A stretch of 28,551 bases of DNA. It comes from a candidate division TA06 bacterium SM23_40 (GTDB taxonomy: Bacteria > LJUI01 > SM1-40). The stretch lies in assembly GCA_001303705.1 (NCBI GenBank), contig LJUI01000014.1, positions 1 to 28,551 on the forward strand. The letters run 5' to 3'. The notes beneath the pieces are model-generated. The model saw only the letters and a list, made by a program, of their open reading frames with translations, did not search any database and had not been told where the DNA came from. Both the position numbers and the translations under genes were made by a program. Shown here piece by piece: positions 7,693-15,738 of the stretch. Within the stretch, counting starts at the first letter, position 1; each line of letters starts with the position of its first letter.

Positions 7693-8499
7693 CTACTCCC
7701 CCGCATCCGGTGATGCGTTATGTCGCAGTGTCTCATTTCTGTCCGGGGCGCGCTGGGCGCCCGGGGAATCCGCGGAGAGGTGGGCGATGAGTTGGGGCAG
7801 TACTTCACCGGCGAGCCCGAGTATCGAGTCATCGACCAGAGTCGAGATCGGTGTGGGGTCCCTGTTGATCTCGACTACATAGGCACCAGACTCCTTGGCG
7901 ATGAGTGGAATCGAGGCAGCCGGCTGTACCAGCGCCGATGTTCCCACGACGAGCATCAGATCGCACCGGCGCGCTGCATTGAACGCGCGCTCCAACGCCT
8001 CTGGCGGCAACATCTCACCGAACCAGACCACGTCGGGGCGGAGCAGCGCGCCGCAGGAGCACCTGTTGAGACTCTCATCGGCAGAGGCCTCCGTCTCCAC
8101 GACCACACCCTCCTCAGAGCATCGCTCCCCGAAGATATTCCCGTGGAGTTCCACTATGCTCTCACTGCCGGCCCGACGGTGAAGGTTATCCACATTCTGC
8201 GTGATGAGCAGGAATTCCGGGGACAACCGCTCGAGCTCGACGAGGGCGCGATGGGCGGCATTTGGCTGGGCCTGCGATATGATCGAACGGCGCCATCTAT
8301 ACCATTCCCATACGATCTCCGGCTGGGCAGCGAATGCCTCGGGCGTCGCCAGTTGCTCTGCCCTGTAGTTGCGCCACAGTCCATCCTCGCCGCGAAAGGT
8401 GGGGATTCCGCTCTCGGCCGAAATCCCTGCCCCGGTGAGGACGGCGCGGAACCGACTGCGGACCAGAGCATCGAGGGTTGCTGGACGGATCTCTGTCAT
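7693..8499 (-). CDS. cobB: NAD-dependent protein deacylase, Sir2 family
   Basis: Removes acyl groups from protein lysines using NAD+. The 268 residues show GAGIS (23-27), the TQNVDNLH nicotinamide/NAD site (100-107), the catalytic His119 in ELHG, LRPDVVWFGEMLP and VGTSALVQPAA. Tyr67 and Arg70 in EWYRWRR match the Tyr-x-x-Arg pair that marks SIRT5/CobB-type enzymes able to remove succinyl or malonyl groups. The zinc-site region carries only Cys127, Cys147 and Cys149, resembling the atypical E. coli CobB module rather than a canonical CxxC...CxxC. It is the first gene of the cobB-DUF502-CorC-like unit. No clear promoter was found in the 67 nt upstream. Confidence 0.93.
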   Translation of the reverse strand: MTEIRPATLDALVRSRFRAVLTGAGISAESGIPTFRGEDGLWRNYRAEQLATPEAFAAQPEIVWEWYRWRRSIISQAQPNAAHRALVELERLSPEFLLITQNVDNLHRRAGSESIVELHGNIFGERCSEEGVVVETEASADESLNRCSCGALLRPDVVWFGEMLPPEALERAFNAARRCDLMLVVGTSALVQPAASIPLIAKESGAYVVEINRDPTPISTLVDDSILGLAGEVLPQLIAHLSADSPGAQRAPDRNETLRHNASPDAGE

Positions 8500-8566
8500 C
8501 GGGCTCGGACTCTCAGTCTTTCTCTCCAGTTACGACTCGTCGGACGAGCCGTGTTCTGATGTGCGC

Positions 8567-10396
8567 TCACTTGAGACGCTTCGCCAGCACGACAGTGCAC
8601 GTCTCCCTCACTGCTGTTCCGCGTTCGTCGTCTAGCCCTTCCAGATAGATGACATAGATACCGACCGGGAGCGGCCGCCCATCGTCCGCGCGCCCGTCCC
8701 ATACGACAGAGTGCTCGCCGCCTGTCTCTTCTTGCTCCAGGAGCCTCCGCACCGGCCGGCCGGCGGGATCGAAGATGTGAAGGCGTACCTTCATGCGGGT
8801 GCTCGGCAGTCTGATCGCTATCACTGTCCGATCGTCCCGGCCGTCGCCGTCGGGGGAGAATGGGTTCGGGGCGACGGTGAGGGAGGCGCGCGGCGCGATC
8901 TGGCTGAGGAATATCGAGTTCCGTTTGCCGGGCGTGGCCCCTTTGTGTGCCACGGACGAACCCCAGTTGTGCGGATCGTTCGAGGGAAACGCCGGGTTGA
9001 CTCGCTCTAACGAGATACCTCTCTCTCCCCCCCAATCATGGTCGTAGCACACCGAATCGATCACAGAGCCCTCTCGGTCGCGCAGACGGAGGAGGTCGCC
9101 GATATCATCGAGACTGGGCAGTCCGCCGTCGGGCACAGCGATCGGAGTGACAGTGGAATGCTCGGTAACGAATTCGAGTGAGTCGTCGACGAGGACGAGA
9201 TAGGCCCCGCTGGCGAGGAAGACGGACTGGAGTCGATGGCTGCGCGCAGAGTCGTCGTCCTCGATGCTGAAGTCTTCGAGGGAGATCTCCTGGGGTCGGG
9301 TGTTGAGCAGTTCTATCCATTCGCTGCAGGAGGGGAGTGGGCGGTACATGATTTCGTTGAGAACGACTCCCGCTCCCTGGCCCCCTACGGCGATGAACGT
9401 CGAGGCCACGTCGTTTGTGCTGTCCTCGTCTCCAGTGCATTCGACCCCGGCGCCGATCCACGTGCCTCCGGCGGTTCCGGGAGTCCACTCATGCACTACG
9501 GCCGTCGTGTCCCCTCGCTCGAGACTGACGGGGAGCGTGGCCGTTGCTATCTCCTCACCGCTATCCTTGATGTAATCAAGATCGAGATCGCGGAAAAAGG
9601 AGACCGAGAACTCGTCTACTGTCTGACGTCCGAGATTGGCGACGTACGCTTTGAGGGTGACCGCGTCCCCGATGTCGACGCGCTGAGGAACGGCGTCGAG
9701 CTCAACTGTCGCCAGATCGATCCGGGTCGCGCTGGCGTTCGCGCCTCCGGGTGTCGACCCTGCGGCGGCCGACGACGGTGCCCAGTTCTCTTCGCAGTCT
9801 CCCAGCCACGGATCGAGGCGCTCCATCGATATGCCGTCGCCCGGATCGTACGGTATTCCGTCATCATCGATCTCAGGAGTGCCGTAGGTATCGATACATG
9901 GGCTTTCTGGCAGACAGAGGAAGATCGGGTCTGTAGTGGAGAGCCCGTCGCCGAGGGTGGTATTCCCGACGGTGAGGACTACAGTCTGGGGAGGGAGGTC
10001 GTAAGGTTCGGGGTCGTCGCTCATCGAGTCCGTTGCCGCGTATTCTCTGTCGAGAATGACTGCGTACCCATGAGATGGAATCTGGGTGGTCCCGGTCACC
10101 GCATCCGGATCGTTGATCTCGCCCTGTTCCTGGACCATCCAGGCTTCGATCTGATCATCGGCGTCGCCGTCGGAGATAATCCATCCCGAGACGTCGATGG
10201 CCTGCAGGGAGCGGTTGTACAGTTCGATGAATTCATTCCGGTCGCCGGGAGCGCCGGGCCCGCTCTCTCTGCCGGCTACGTTCGCCATCACCTCATTTAT
10301 CACTACGCCATCATCGTCTACGTGCCCGCTACCATGTGAGACCAGAAGAACTCCTGCGAGCGATGCGAAGAGAATCGTCTCTGTGACGTGGTACAT
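8567..10396 (-). CDS. Secreted lamin-tail-domain protein with CARDB and FlgD-like C-terminal domain
   Basis: A predicted exported protein of 609 residues. The signal peptide is MYHVTETILFASLAGVLLV; a first lamin-tail domain covers about residues 30-215 (VVINEVMAN, NEFIELYNRS, DVSGWIISDGD); a CARDB-type domain about 225-340 (DIGDAVTLKAYVANLG); a second lamin-tail domain about 345-490 (GVVLNEIMYRPLPSCSEWIELLN); and a C-terminal FlgD/gliding-type sandwich about 510-605 (VAPNPFSPDGDGRDD, HIFDPAGRPVRRL, WDGRADDGRPLPVGIYV). Such tails often act in sorting to the cell surface in FCB bacteria. Start choice: ATG at 10394-10396; a GTG at 10415-10417 would add seven residues and cannot be excluded. No catalytic site is seen; probably structural or adhesive. 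Confidence 0.88.
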   Translation of the reverse strand: MYHVTETILFASLAGVLLVSHGSGHVDDDGVVINEVMANVAGRESGPGAPGDRNEFIELYNRSLQAIDVSGWIISDGDADDQIEAWMVQEQGEINDPDAVTGTTQIPSHGYAVILDREYAATDSMSDDPEPYDLPPQTVVLTVGNTTLGDGLSTTDPIFLCLPESPCIDTYGTPEIDDDGIPYDPGDGISMERLDPWLGDCEENWAPSSAAAGSTPGGANASATRIDLATVELDAVPQRVDIGDAVTLKAYVANLGRQTVDEFSVSFFRDLDLDYIKDSGEEIATATLPVSLERGDTTAVVHEWTPGTAGGTWIGAGVECTGDEDSTNDVASTFIAVGGQGAGVVLNEIMYRPLPSCSEWIELLNTRPQEISLEDFSIEDDDSARSHRLQSVFLASGAYLVLVDDSLEFVTEHSTVTPIAVPDGGLPSLDDIGDLLRLRDREGSVIDSVCYDHDWGGERGISLERVNPAFPSNDPHNWGSSVAHKGATPGKRNSIFLSQIAPRASLTVAPNPFSPDGDGRDDRTVIAIRLPSTRMKVRLHIFDPAGRPVRRLLEQEETGGEHSVVWDGRADDGRPLPVGIYVIYLEGLDDERGTAVRETCTVVLAKRLK

Positions 10397-10429
10397 GGCG
10401 GGCGGGAGCCCAAGCACCTTTCGATTCTC

Positions 10430-10458
10430 AATCTAGCACATGAGTCACTTCCTGTCAA
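10430..10458 (-). promoter_or_regulatory. Promoter of the lamin-tail-domain gene
   Basis: On the minus strand TTGACA (10453-10458), a 17-nt spacer and TAGATT (10430-10435), about 35 nt before the ATG. It lies in the 83-nt gap after the agmatinase gene, so this gene has its own transcription start. Confidence 0.75.
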
Positions 10459-10479
10459 TCCTCGAGGTGTCCCGGGGCT

Positions 10480-11343
10480 CTAATGCTTGAGGCTCAGCCA
10501 GAGGATGAGGATCATCTCGCGCACCAGCGCGGCCGCCATCACCGAGGGCCAGCGGGCGGGGGCCGCCAATGGGTTGAGCTCTACGAGGTCGGATCCCACA
10601 ACCTGGAGGGAAGTGCCGAGATGGTGCACGCATTCGATCAGCTCTCTGTACCCTGGCCCGCCCGGCTCAGGTGTTCCTGTTGCCGGCATCGCTCCCGGAT
10701 CGAGGAGGTCGATGTCGAGCGTGAGGTACACAGGTCTGCCGCCTACGATACTTGTCATGGCCGCGAGATGATTGCCAAGCGTGTAGCGGAAGACGTGCTT
10801 GGCTTCGGCGAATTCGTCTCGTTCCCCGGAGCGGACGCCGAGGTGAATGAGTCGCTCAGCGCCGACGACCTCCCGCACCCGCCGCATCACGGTGGCATGG
10901 GAGAGCCGCTCGCCCAGATAGGCGTCGCGGAGATCGAGATGTGCATCGAGCTGGAGGACGACGAGATCTTTGTGCACCTTGTCCGTAGCCTCGACAGCTC
11001 CGAGGGTTACCGTATGTTCACCGCCCAGCACGATCGTCCGCTTTCCCGCGGTAAGGCATTCGGAGACTGCCGTACGTACTGTCTGGTGTACCCCTTCGGG
11101 CGTCATCTGTTCGAAGATGAGATTTCCACGGTCGCAGAACGGGACGTCCTCGAGATCGAGGTCGAGATATGGGCTGTAGGTTTCCACGGCTTCGGACGCC
11201 GCCCGTATCGCCTGCGGGCCAAGCCGTGCACCGGGGAGGAAGCTCGCTGTCCCATCGTAGGGAGCGCCGATGATGGCGATTCGGGCATCGTCGAAGGAAC
11301 TGTCCGCCATGGTGAAGAGCGGGTGCTCATACGTCGGGCACAC
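10480..11343 (-). CDS. speB: Agmatinase / arginase-family ureohydrolase
   Basis: Hydrolyses agmatine to putrescine and urea with a binuclear manganese centre. The 287-residue product carries all metal ligands: GGEHT (His110), DAHLDLRD (Asp133, His135, Asp137) and DIDLLDP (Asp210, Asp212). It also has the family N-terminal block GAPYDGTASFLPGARLGP. The start is a GTG at 11341-11343 with AAAGGG and a 6-nt spacer; this gives the usual family length, while the longer frame upstream runs through a GC-rich leader. Agmatinase is favoured over arginase by overall resemblance, but substrate cannot be fixed from sequence alone. No arginine decarboxylase is in view. Confidence 0.9.
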   Translation of the reverse strand: MCPTYEHPLFTMADSSFDDARIAIIGAPYDGTASFLPGARLGPQAIRAASEAVETYSPYLDLDLEDVPFCDRGNLIFEQMTPEGVHQTVRTAVSECLTAGKRTIVLGGEHTVTLGAVEATDKVHKDLVVLQLDAHLDLRDAYLGERLSHATVMRRVREVVGAERLIHLGVRSGERDEFAEAKHVFRYTLGNHLAAMTSIVGGRPVYLTLDIDLLDPGAMPATGTPEPGGPGYRELIECVHHLGTSLQVVGSDLVELNPLAAPARWPSVMAAALVREMILILWLSLKH

Positions 11344-11477
11344 GGCTATCCCTTTCTCGGCACCAGTGGAGAGGTCACCCGCGGTCGGGTCTCCAAGGGA
11401 CGGAGTGTCAGCATATCCTGATTCGAAGGTGAAGGAACCCAGTGAAGGTGGAGGCGCCCGAAGGCGGTGCAGCACGA

Positions 11478-11536
11478 CGGCATGGAAACGCGCCGGCGCA
11501 GCGGCGTGGCAACGCACCGACGCGGCGGCGTGCTCC
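11478..11536. repeat. 24-bp tandem repeat (about 2.4 copies) in the agmatinase leader
   Basis: Units starting CGGCATGG (11478), CGGCGTGG (11502) and CGGCGTGC (11526) are spaced 24 bp. They occupy the leader between the predicted promoter (11556-11583) and the GTG start at 11343. The rest of 11344-11669 holds that promoter and no gene I can support. Confidence 0.55.
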
Positions 11537-11555
11537 CCGCTTCAGGCTGTCGCCT

Positions 11556-11583
11556 ATCTTAGGTCCCGGGAGGAGAAAGTCAA
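11556..11583 (-). promoter_or_regulatory. Promoter of the agmatinase gene
   Basis: On the minus strand TTGACT (11578-11583), a 16-nt spacer and TAAGAT (11556-11561). Transcription would start about 200 nt before the GTG start, giving an unusually long GC-rich leader. Confidence 0.6.
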
Positions 11584-11669
11584 CCCATTTCTCGGGGAAG
11601 GAGATCAGTCACTCTGCAACCTGCGCCGTCGCCCCGGCATTTGCCACATCCGCACAGTCCATCTCTATC

Positions 11670-12956
11670 TCAGGAATCTCCTACCCAGAGATCGGACCAG
11701 ACGAATGGGTGAGCGACACAGTAGATCGCGTTCCGAAGCACACCTTCGACAACTTTGGCGATATAGACATCGAACGTAAGGTCGTTCGGATGGAGAATGA
11801 GGGAGTGTTGCGTGGCGCTGACGCCGCCGACCGACGATCCGAACGCCATGATAGCCTGAACGGCACCATCGCCGAGTTTCCAGCCGCCTACCTGCGAGAT
11901 GAGCCTGACCCCCAACTGCATCGCGCGGTATTGGACGTCATACGTGACGTGGTGATACTTCTGGTAGCTGTTGCAGGCGAAGATGCGGTTCGGATTGTGA
12001 GGGTAGTCGTCCGAGGAAAGCCTGAGCACCTGCCCTTCTGAGTCGGCTTCGATCACTCCTGCGGTCTCGACGATGCCTCCGGTGTGCGGCGATGCCACGG
12101 TAACGATCCACCCCTTGGAGATCCGGACCGACTGGAATATCTCGAAGGCTGCGTACACCGGATCGTCGGTATTGCCGACCTCGAGTATCTCCCTCATGAC
12201 AAGGGGACAGGGGTAGACTGAATGAGGTGTCGGCGGATTCGGAGAATGCAGGATATCCTGGCCGTCTCCGCCGTTGTTGATGAACAGCGTCACTCCCGCC
12301 TCATTCATGCCAGTGATGCATCCGATGATTCCGGGCCATGCCACCGTGAAGTGGCGTCGCGCACCCGTCCGGCTCGGGTCGTAGGCGATGAGGAGCGTGT
12401 TGTCCAACATGGTCGTGCCCGGGTAGCTATAGGGGACGACCGCGTACCCGAAGTTGCGTGCTGCGATCGTCGAGCCGTCCTCAGTCAGGTCACCCCACAC
12501 GGCCATCGCCTCGCAACGCGGGAAGGAGGAGCAGTTCAAGGCGATCAGATCGTCGACTCCGAATTCCCGGCCCAGTTGAGGTACGTACAGCTCGACATCG
12601 GGATTGTCGGTCATCCCTGCGAGCATGCCCTCGAACTCGTTCAGATGATGCGGGGGAATGGCCGCCACCTCCAGAGTCCGCGGGAGATACTCCGCATAGA
12701 GATTCCAGTATCCCTGGACAAGCTCTCTATCCCACACCTCCATGATCCTCGGACCCAGCAGGAATCCGTGGCTGTATCCCATTTCGTAAGATGTCCCCCA
12801 CAGGGTGAGGACCTCTACTCCGTCCAACTCTCTGAGGACCCCGTTGACCTCGGGGAGTGAGGGCGACGTAGCCGTCCTGGCGCCATCCACAGAGGCGGCC
12901 GGAGCGGAGAGTCCGAGTGTCACCGCAACGCAGACCATGACCATTACAGTCTTCAT
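11670..12956 (-). CDS. Secreted C45-type Ntn-hydrolase (acyltransferase/peptidase)
   Basis: A 428-residue exported protein of the C45 / acyl-CoA:6-aminopenicillanic-acid acyltransferase-like class. MKTVMVMVCVAVTLGLSAPAAS is a signal peptide. The block CEAMAVWGDLTEDGSTIAARNFGY places the probable autocatalytic nucleophile at Cys148; downstream, VAWPGIIGCITGMNEAGVTLFINN is the conserved core following it. Members self-cleave before the Cys and hydrolyse amide bonds or act as phospholipase-B-like enzymes; the substrate here is unknown. The ATG at 12954-12956 follows AAAGGAG by a 9-nt spacer. It is transcribed alone from the promoter at 13196-13224, divergently from the M1 aminopeptidase gene. 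Confidence 0.85.
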   Translation of the reverse strand: MKTVMVMVCVAVTLGLSAPAASVDGARTATSPSLPEVNGVLRELDGVEVLTLWGTSYEMGYSHGFLLGPRIMEVWDRELVQGYWNLYAEYLPRTLEVAAIPPHHLNEFEGMLAGMTDNPDVELYVPQLGREFGVDDLIALNCSSFPRCEAMAVWGDLTEDGSTIAARNFGYAVVPYSYPGTTMLDNTLLIAYDPSRTGARRHFTVAWPGIIGCITGMNEAGVTLFINNGGDGQDILHSPNPPTPHSVYPCPLVMREILEVGNTDDPVYAAFEIFQSVRISKGWIVTVASPHTGGIVETAGVIEADSEGQVLRLSSDDYPHNPNRIFACNSYQKYHHVTYDVQYRAMQLGVRLISQVGGWKLGDGAVQAIMAFGSSVGGVSATQHSLILHPNDLTFDVYIAKVVEGVLRNAIYCVAHPFVWSDLWVGDS

Positions 12957-13165
12957 GATGTTTGTCTCCTTTGACCATGTATATCGCGCGCTTGAGGCGG
13001 AAGGACGACCAGCAGGAGGCGGACTCGGCTCGCCAAACTCCGATCCGGCGTGCTCGTCCCGAGTCGTCCCGCAGCGGGTAGCTGGCGGCACATAAGAATC
13101 CCAGTCTGCCTGCCGCTGGGATCAGCAAAGGTCGATTCTGTCGTCACAACCTTCCTCCACCACCC

Positions 13166-13191
13166 CTCAGGCCGATACGCCTCGGCTTGAG
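13166..13191 (-). other. Hairpin in the leader of the C45 gene
   Basis: CTCAGGCCGA (13166-13175) and TCGGCTTGAG (13182-13191) form a 10-bp stem with one mismatch and a 6-nt loop, just downstream of the minus-strand promoter. There is no T-tract, so it is not a convincing terminator; it may shape the 5' end of the mRNA. The remaining leader (12957-13165) shows no gene I can support. Confidence 0.4.
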
Positions 13192-13195
13192 TTTA

Positions 13196-13224
13196 AGCAT
13201 ACACAAGAAAGGCCGTGAGGTCAA
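13196..13224 (-). promoter_or_regulatory. Promoter of the C45 hydrolase gene
   Basis: On the minus strand TTGACC (13219-13224), a 17-nt spacer and TATGCT (13196-13201). Its -35 box lies only 19 nt from the -35 box of the divergent promoter at 13244-13273. Confidence 0.75.
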
Positions 13225-13243
13225 GAGGAAATTGCGCGTTCTG

Positions 13244-13273
13244 TTGACGAAGCGGGCGGTGATGTGCTAGCAT
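13244..13273 (+). promoter_or_regulatory. Promoter of the M1 aminopeptidase gene
   Basis: TTGACG (13244-13249), an 18-nt spacer and TAGCAT (13268-13273), with TG one base before the -10 (extended -10). It lies about 80 nt before the ATG at 13354. Confidence 0.65.
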
Positions 13274-13353
13274 AAGCTCCGCCACTATCGGGCAGGATGG
13301 CACGCGATAGAAGGCAGTGTACATTCCGGGCCACGTCAACTGAGGAGGACCTC

Positions 13354-15411
13354 ATGCTGTTGAAACGTCTGATGTTGGGCGCAGTCCTGGGAATCGCCCT
13401 CGCACATCCGGCGGTCGCCGGCTTGCTTTCGACGCCCTCCGGTTCACCCCACGATGATGGGTACGAGCTGCTGCGCCAGAGCAAAAGCCGCGTCCTGAGC
13501 GCGGTGGGCCAGGATGCGTACAGCACTCTGGCCGAGAGTACGCACGCGTACGATGTCCTGCACTACGCTCTCGATATCACGGTCGATATCGATGGTGACT
13601 CCATGTTCGGGCAGGCGACGATCACTGCCGCCAGCGAGGAAGATGGTCTCGATAGTCTCGACCTCCACCTGGAGGGGCTCGAGGTCGATCGCATCCTGAG
13701 CGGAGAGGATACCCTCGCCTTCAGCCGTCTCAATGACACGCTCAAGATAGATCTCGGGGCGACATACTCGACGGGGGACACGTTCGACGTCCGCGTCGAT
13801 TATCATGGGGTCCCGCTCTATAGCACGTATGTGGGGGGATTCGACATCACCTCCGACGTATCGTTCACGTTCAATGAACCGATTGCGGCCAGACGTTGGT
13901 TCCCCTGCTTCGACGAACCCCGGGATAAGGCGACGCTGACGATGTCGGCAGCGGTTCCCCCCGGGTACATCGTAGCATCCAACGGTCTGCTCATCGACGT
14001 ACGTTCGACGGATCAATATGTCGTCTACACCTATGAAGAGACCCACCCCATCGCCACCTACCTTATCTCGCTGGCGATCGACGACTATGCAGTATGGTCG
14101 GACTGGCACTTCAGGGCTCCGGGTGACAGCGTGGAGATCATCTACTATGCTCATCCGTGGGATTCAGCCAACGCGGCGATCAGCTGGGATGATACGCCCA
14201 ACATGGTCGATTTCTTTGCCAGCGTCTTCGGGCCCTATCCGTTCGATAAATATGGCATGGCAGAGGCGCCGATCTTCAACGGGTGGGGTGCGATGGAGCA
14301 CCAGACCTGCACCACGTACGGCCACATGCTCGTCAACGGTGGACACAGCTATGACTGGATCGTAGCACATGAGCTCGCCCACCAGTGGTGGGGCGACTGG
14401 GTGACGCTCCTCGACTGGCGGCACATCTGGCTGAACGAAGGATTCGCTACATACGGGGATGCGCTCTACGTCGAGCACCGCGATGGTGATGCGGCATTTC
14501 GGGGTAGGATGCAGAGCTTTGCCAACACCTACTTCTATGAGGATAACTCCATCCGTTATCCGATCTTCGATCCGCCTCCGGGTTACCTGTTCGGGGCGTG
14601 CGAGTATGAGAAGGGGGCGTGGGTGCTCCATATGATGCGCTACATCTTCGACGACGACTCGCTCTATTTCGAGGCGATCCGCAACTACGGGGACACTTAC
14701 GGCGGGGGAGTGGCCAGTACCGACGATCTCCAGGCTGAGTTCGAGGCCCTGTACGGCGACAGTCTCGACTGGTTCTTCCAGCAATGGATCTATCAGGCAG
14801 GCCATCCCGAGTTCGAGATCAGCTGGACCGCTCAGGAAGTGGATCAGGGGCCGTACGAGGTCGAAATCGTGCTCCACCAGGTGCAGGAAGACAGCGCGAC
14901 ATCAACGCCTATCTTCGAAATGCCTGCGGAGATCCTGGTCATCATCCCCGGTGAGGATAGTCTCGTCTCATTCCGGTTCGACTCGGAGTATGACACCGTA
15001 TACGCGATGGTCGACTCGATGCCCACAGGGGTGTACCTCGATCCGAATACATGGCTCCTCCACCAAGTGGTCTCGCTCACCGACGTGGGTGACCAGACGG
15101 ACTACACAAGCAGCGCATGCTCTATCGCCCTGCTCCAGAACGCTCCCAATCCGTTCTCTCACAGTACGACCATCTCCTATATGGTGTACGGGCCTGCGGA
15201 TGAAAGCCGTATTCCCGTAACGCTCTCCCTGTACAACATCCAGGGACAGCACGTACGGACCCTCGTCGATGCTCGGCAATCGCACGGACCTCACACAATC
15301 ACCTGGGATGGGAGAGACGATCGAGGTCGCCCGGTCTCCTCCGGCGTATACTTCTTTCGGCTCGAAGCCCCCGGCCATCACCATACACGAAAAATCGTCC
15401 TCGTCCACTAA
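13354..15411 (+). CDS. Secreted M1-family metallo-aminopeptidase with C-terminal sorting-like domain
   Basis: Zinc aminopeptidase of 685 residues. Signal peptide MLLKRLMLGAVLGIALAHPAVAG; N-terminal beta domain (YDVLHYALDITVDIDGDSM); catalytic domain with the exopeptidase motif GAMEH (312-316) and the gluzincin site His339-Glu340-x-x-His343 plus Glu362 in NEGFATY, 18 residues on. After about residue 590 comes a FlgD/T9SS-type tail (LLQNAPNPFSHSTTISY, SLYNIQGQHVRTLVD, WDGRDDRGRPVSSGVYFFRL, ending RKIVLVH), likely for surface sorting. The helical C-terminal domain of E. coli PepN is lacking. GAGGAGG precedes the ATG. Probable role: trimming extracellular peptides. Confidence 0.95.
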   Translation: MLLKRLMLGAVLGIALAHPAVAGLLSTPSGSPHDDGYELLRQSKSRVLSAVGQDAYSTLAESTHAYDVLHYALDITVDIDGDSMFGQATITAASEEDGLDSLDLHLEGLEVDRILSGEDTLAFSRLNDTLKIDLGATYSTGDTFDVRVDYHGVPLYSTYVGGFDITSDVSFTFNEPIAARRWFPCFDEPRDKATLTMSAAVPPGYIVASNGLLIDVRSTDQYVVYTYEETHPIATYLISLAIDDYAVWSDWHFRAPGDSVEIIYYAHPWDSANAAISWDDTPNMVDFFASVFGPYPFDKYGMAEAPIFNGWGAMEHQTCTTYGHMLVNGGHSYDWIVAHELAHQWWGDWVTLLDWRHIWLNEGFATYGDALYVEHRDGDAAFRGRMQSFANTYFYEDNSIRYPIFDPPPGYLFGACEYEKGAWVLHMMRYIFDDDSLYFEAIRNYGDTYGGGVASTDDLQAEFEALYGDSLDWFFQQWIYQAGHPEFEISWTAQEVDQGPYEVEIVLHQVQEDSATSTPIFEMPAEILVIIPGEDSLVSFRFDSEYDTVYAMVDSMPTGVYLDPNTWLLHQVVSLTDVGDQTDYTSSACSIALLQNAPNPFSHSTTISYMVYGPADESRIPVTLSLYNIQGQHVRTLVDARQSHGPHTITWDGRDDRGRPVSSGVYFFRLEAPGHHHTRKIVLVH

Positions 15412-15646
15412 CCGGGGACGTTGGTAGGTTCTGTAGGTTATCAGCCGGGGACGTACCTCAGTCCCGAAGGTTATCGGGGGGATGGGTTGACCTTCGCTTC
15501 GAGGACGTGCCCAAACCTCCCAAGCCTACCAACGTCCGCGGAGTATACCCGGTAACCTTCTGAACCTACCAACGTCTCCGGGGGATGGACCTGCCAAGGT
15601 CCGCAGAGTATACCCGGTAACCTTCTGAACCTACCAACGTCCCCGG
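15412..15646. repeat. Cluster of five 31-bp repeats, two direct and three inverted
   Basis: Two copies read CCGGGGACGT...GGTTATC (15412-15442 and 15445-15475). Three reverse-complement copies lie at 15511-15541, 15551-15581 and 15616-15646. The outermost pair matches at about 27 of 31 positions, and the last two inverted copies sit in a 65-bp direct repeat that includes GAGTATACCCGGTAACC. The cluster begins at the base after the M1 gene stop codon and could fold into a large stem. No target-site duplication or transposase is seen. Together with the promoter that follows, it fills 15412-15738. Confidence 0.85.
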
Positions 15647-15658
15647 GGAGGAAAGTGC

Positions 15659-15687
15659 TTGACGGGGAGAGGAGCAGCGAGTAGAAT
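15659..15687 (+). promoter_or_regulatory. Promoter upstream of the small membrane protein and possibly the pyr genes
   Basis: TTGACG (15659-15664), a 17-nt spacer and TAGAAT (15682-15687). It lies immediately after the 31-bp repeat cluster and about 50 nt before the next start codon. No comparable promoter was seen closer to pyrR, so the pyr attenuator may be fed from here. Confidence 0.7.
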
Positions 15688-15738
15688 GACTATGGGAGGA
15701 GGTGGGGTTGGACTGTAGGGATTGACCGACTAGAAGGG

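Noticed and set aside
8532-8551. CGACTCGTC/GACGAGCCG stem after the lamin-tail gene
   Set aside because: Nearly perfect palindrome but no room for a loop and no T-run, so no terminator call.
9236-10339. 367-codon plus-strand open frame
   Set aside because: Shadow of the lamin-tail gene, whose domains and signal peptide are clear on the minus strand.
15412-15646. Insertion sequence or MITE
   Set aside because: No transposase and no target-site duplication at the ends; kept as a repeat cluster only.
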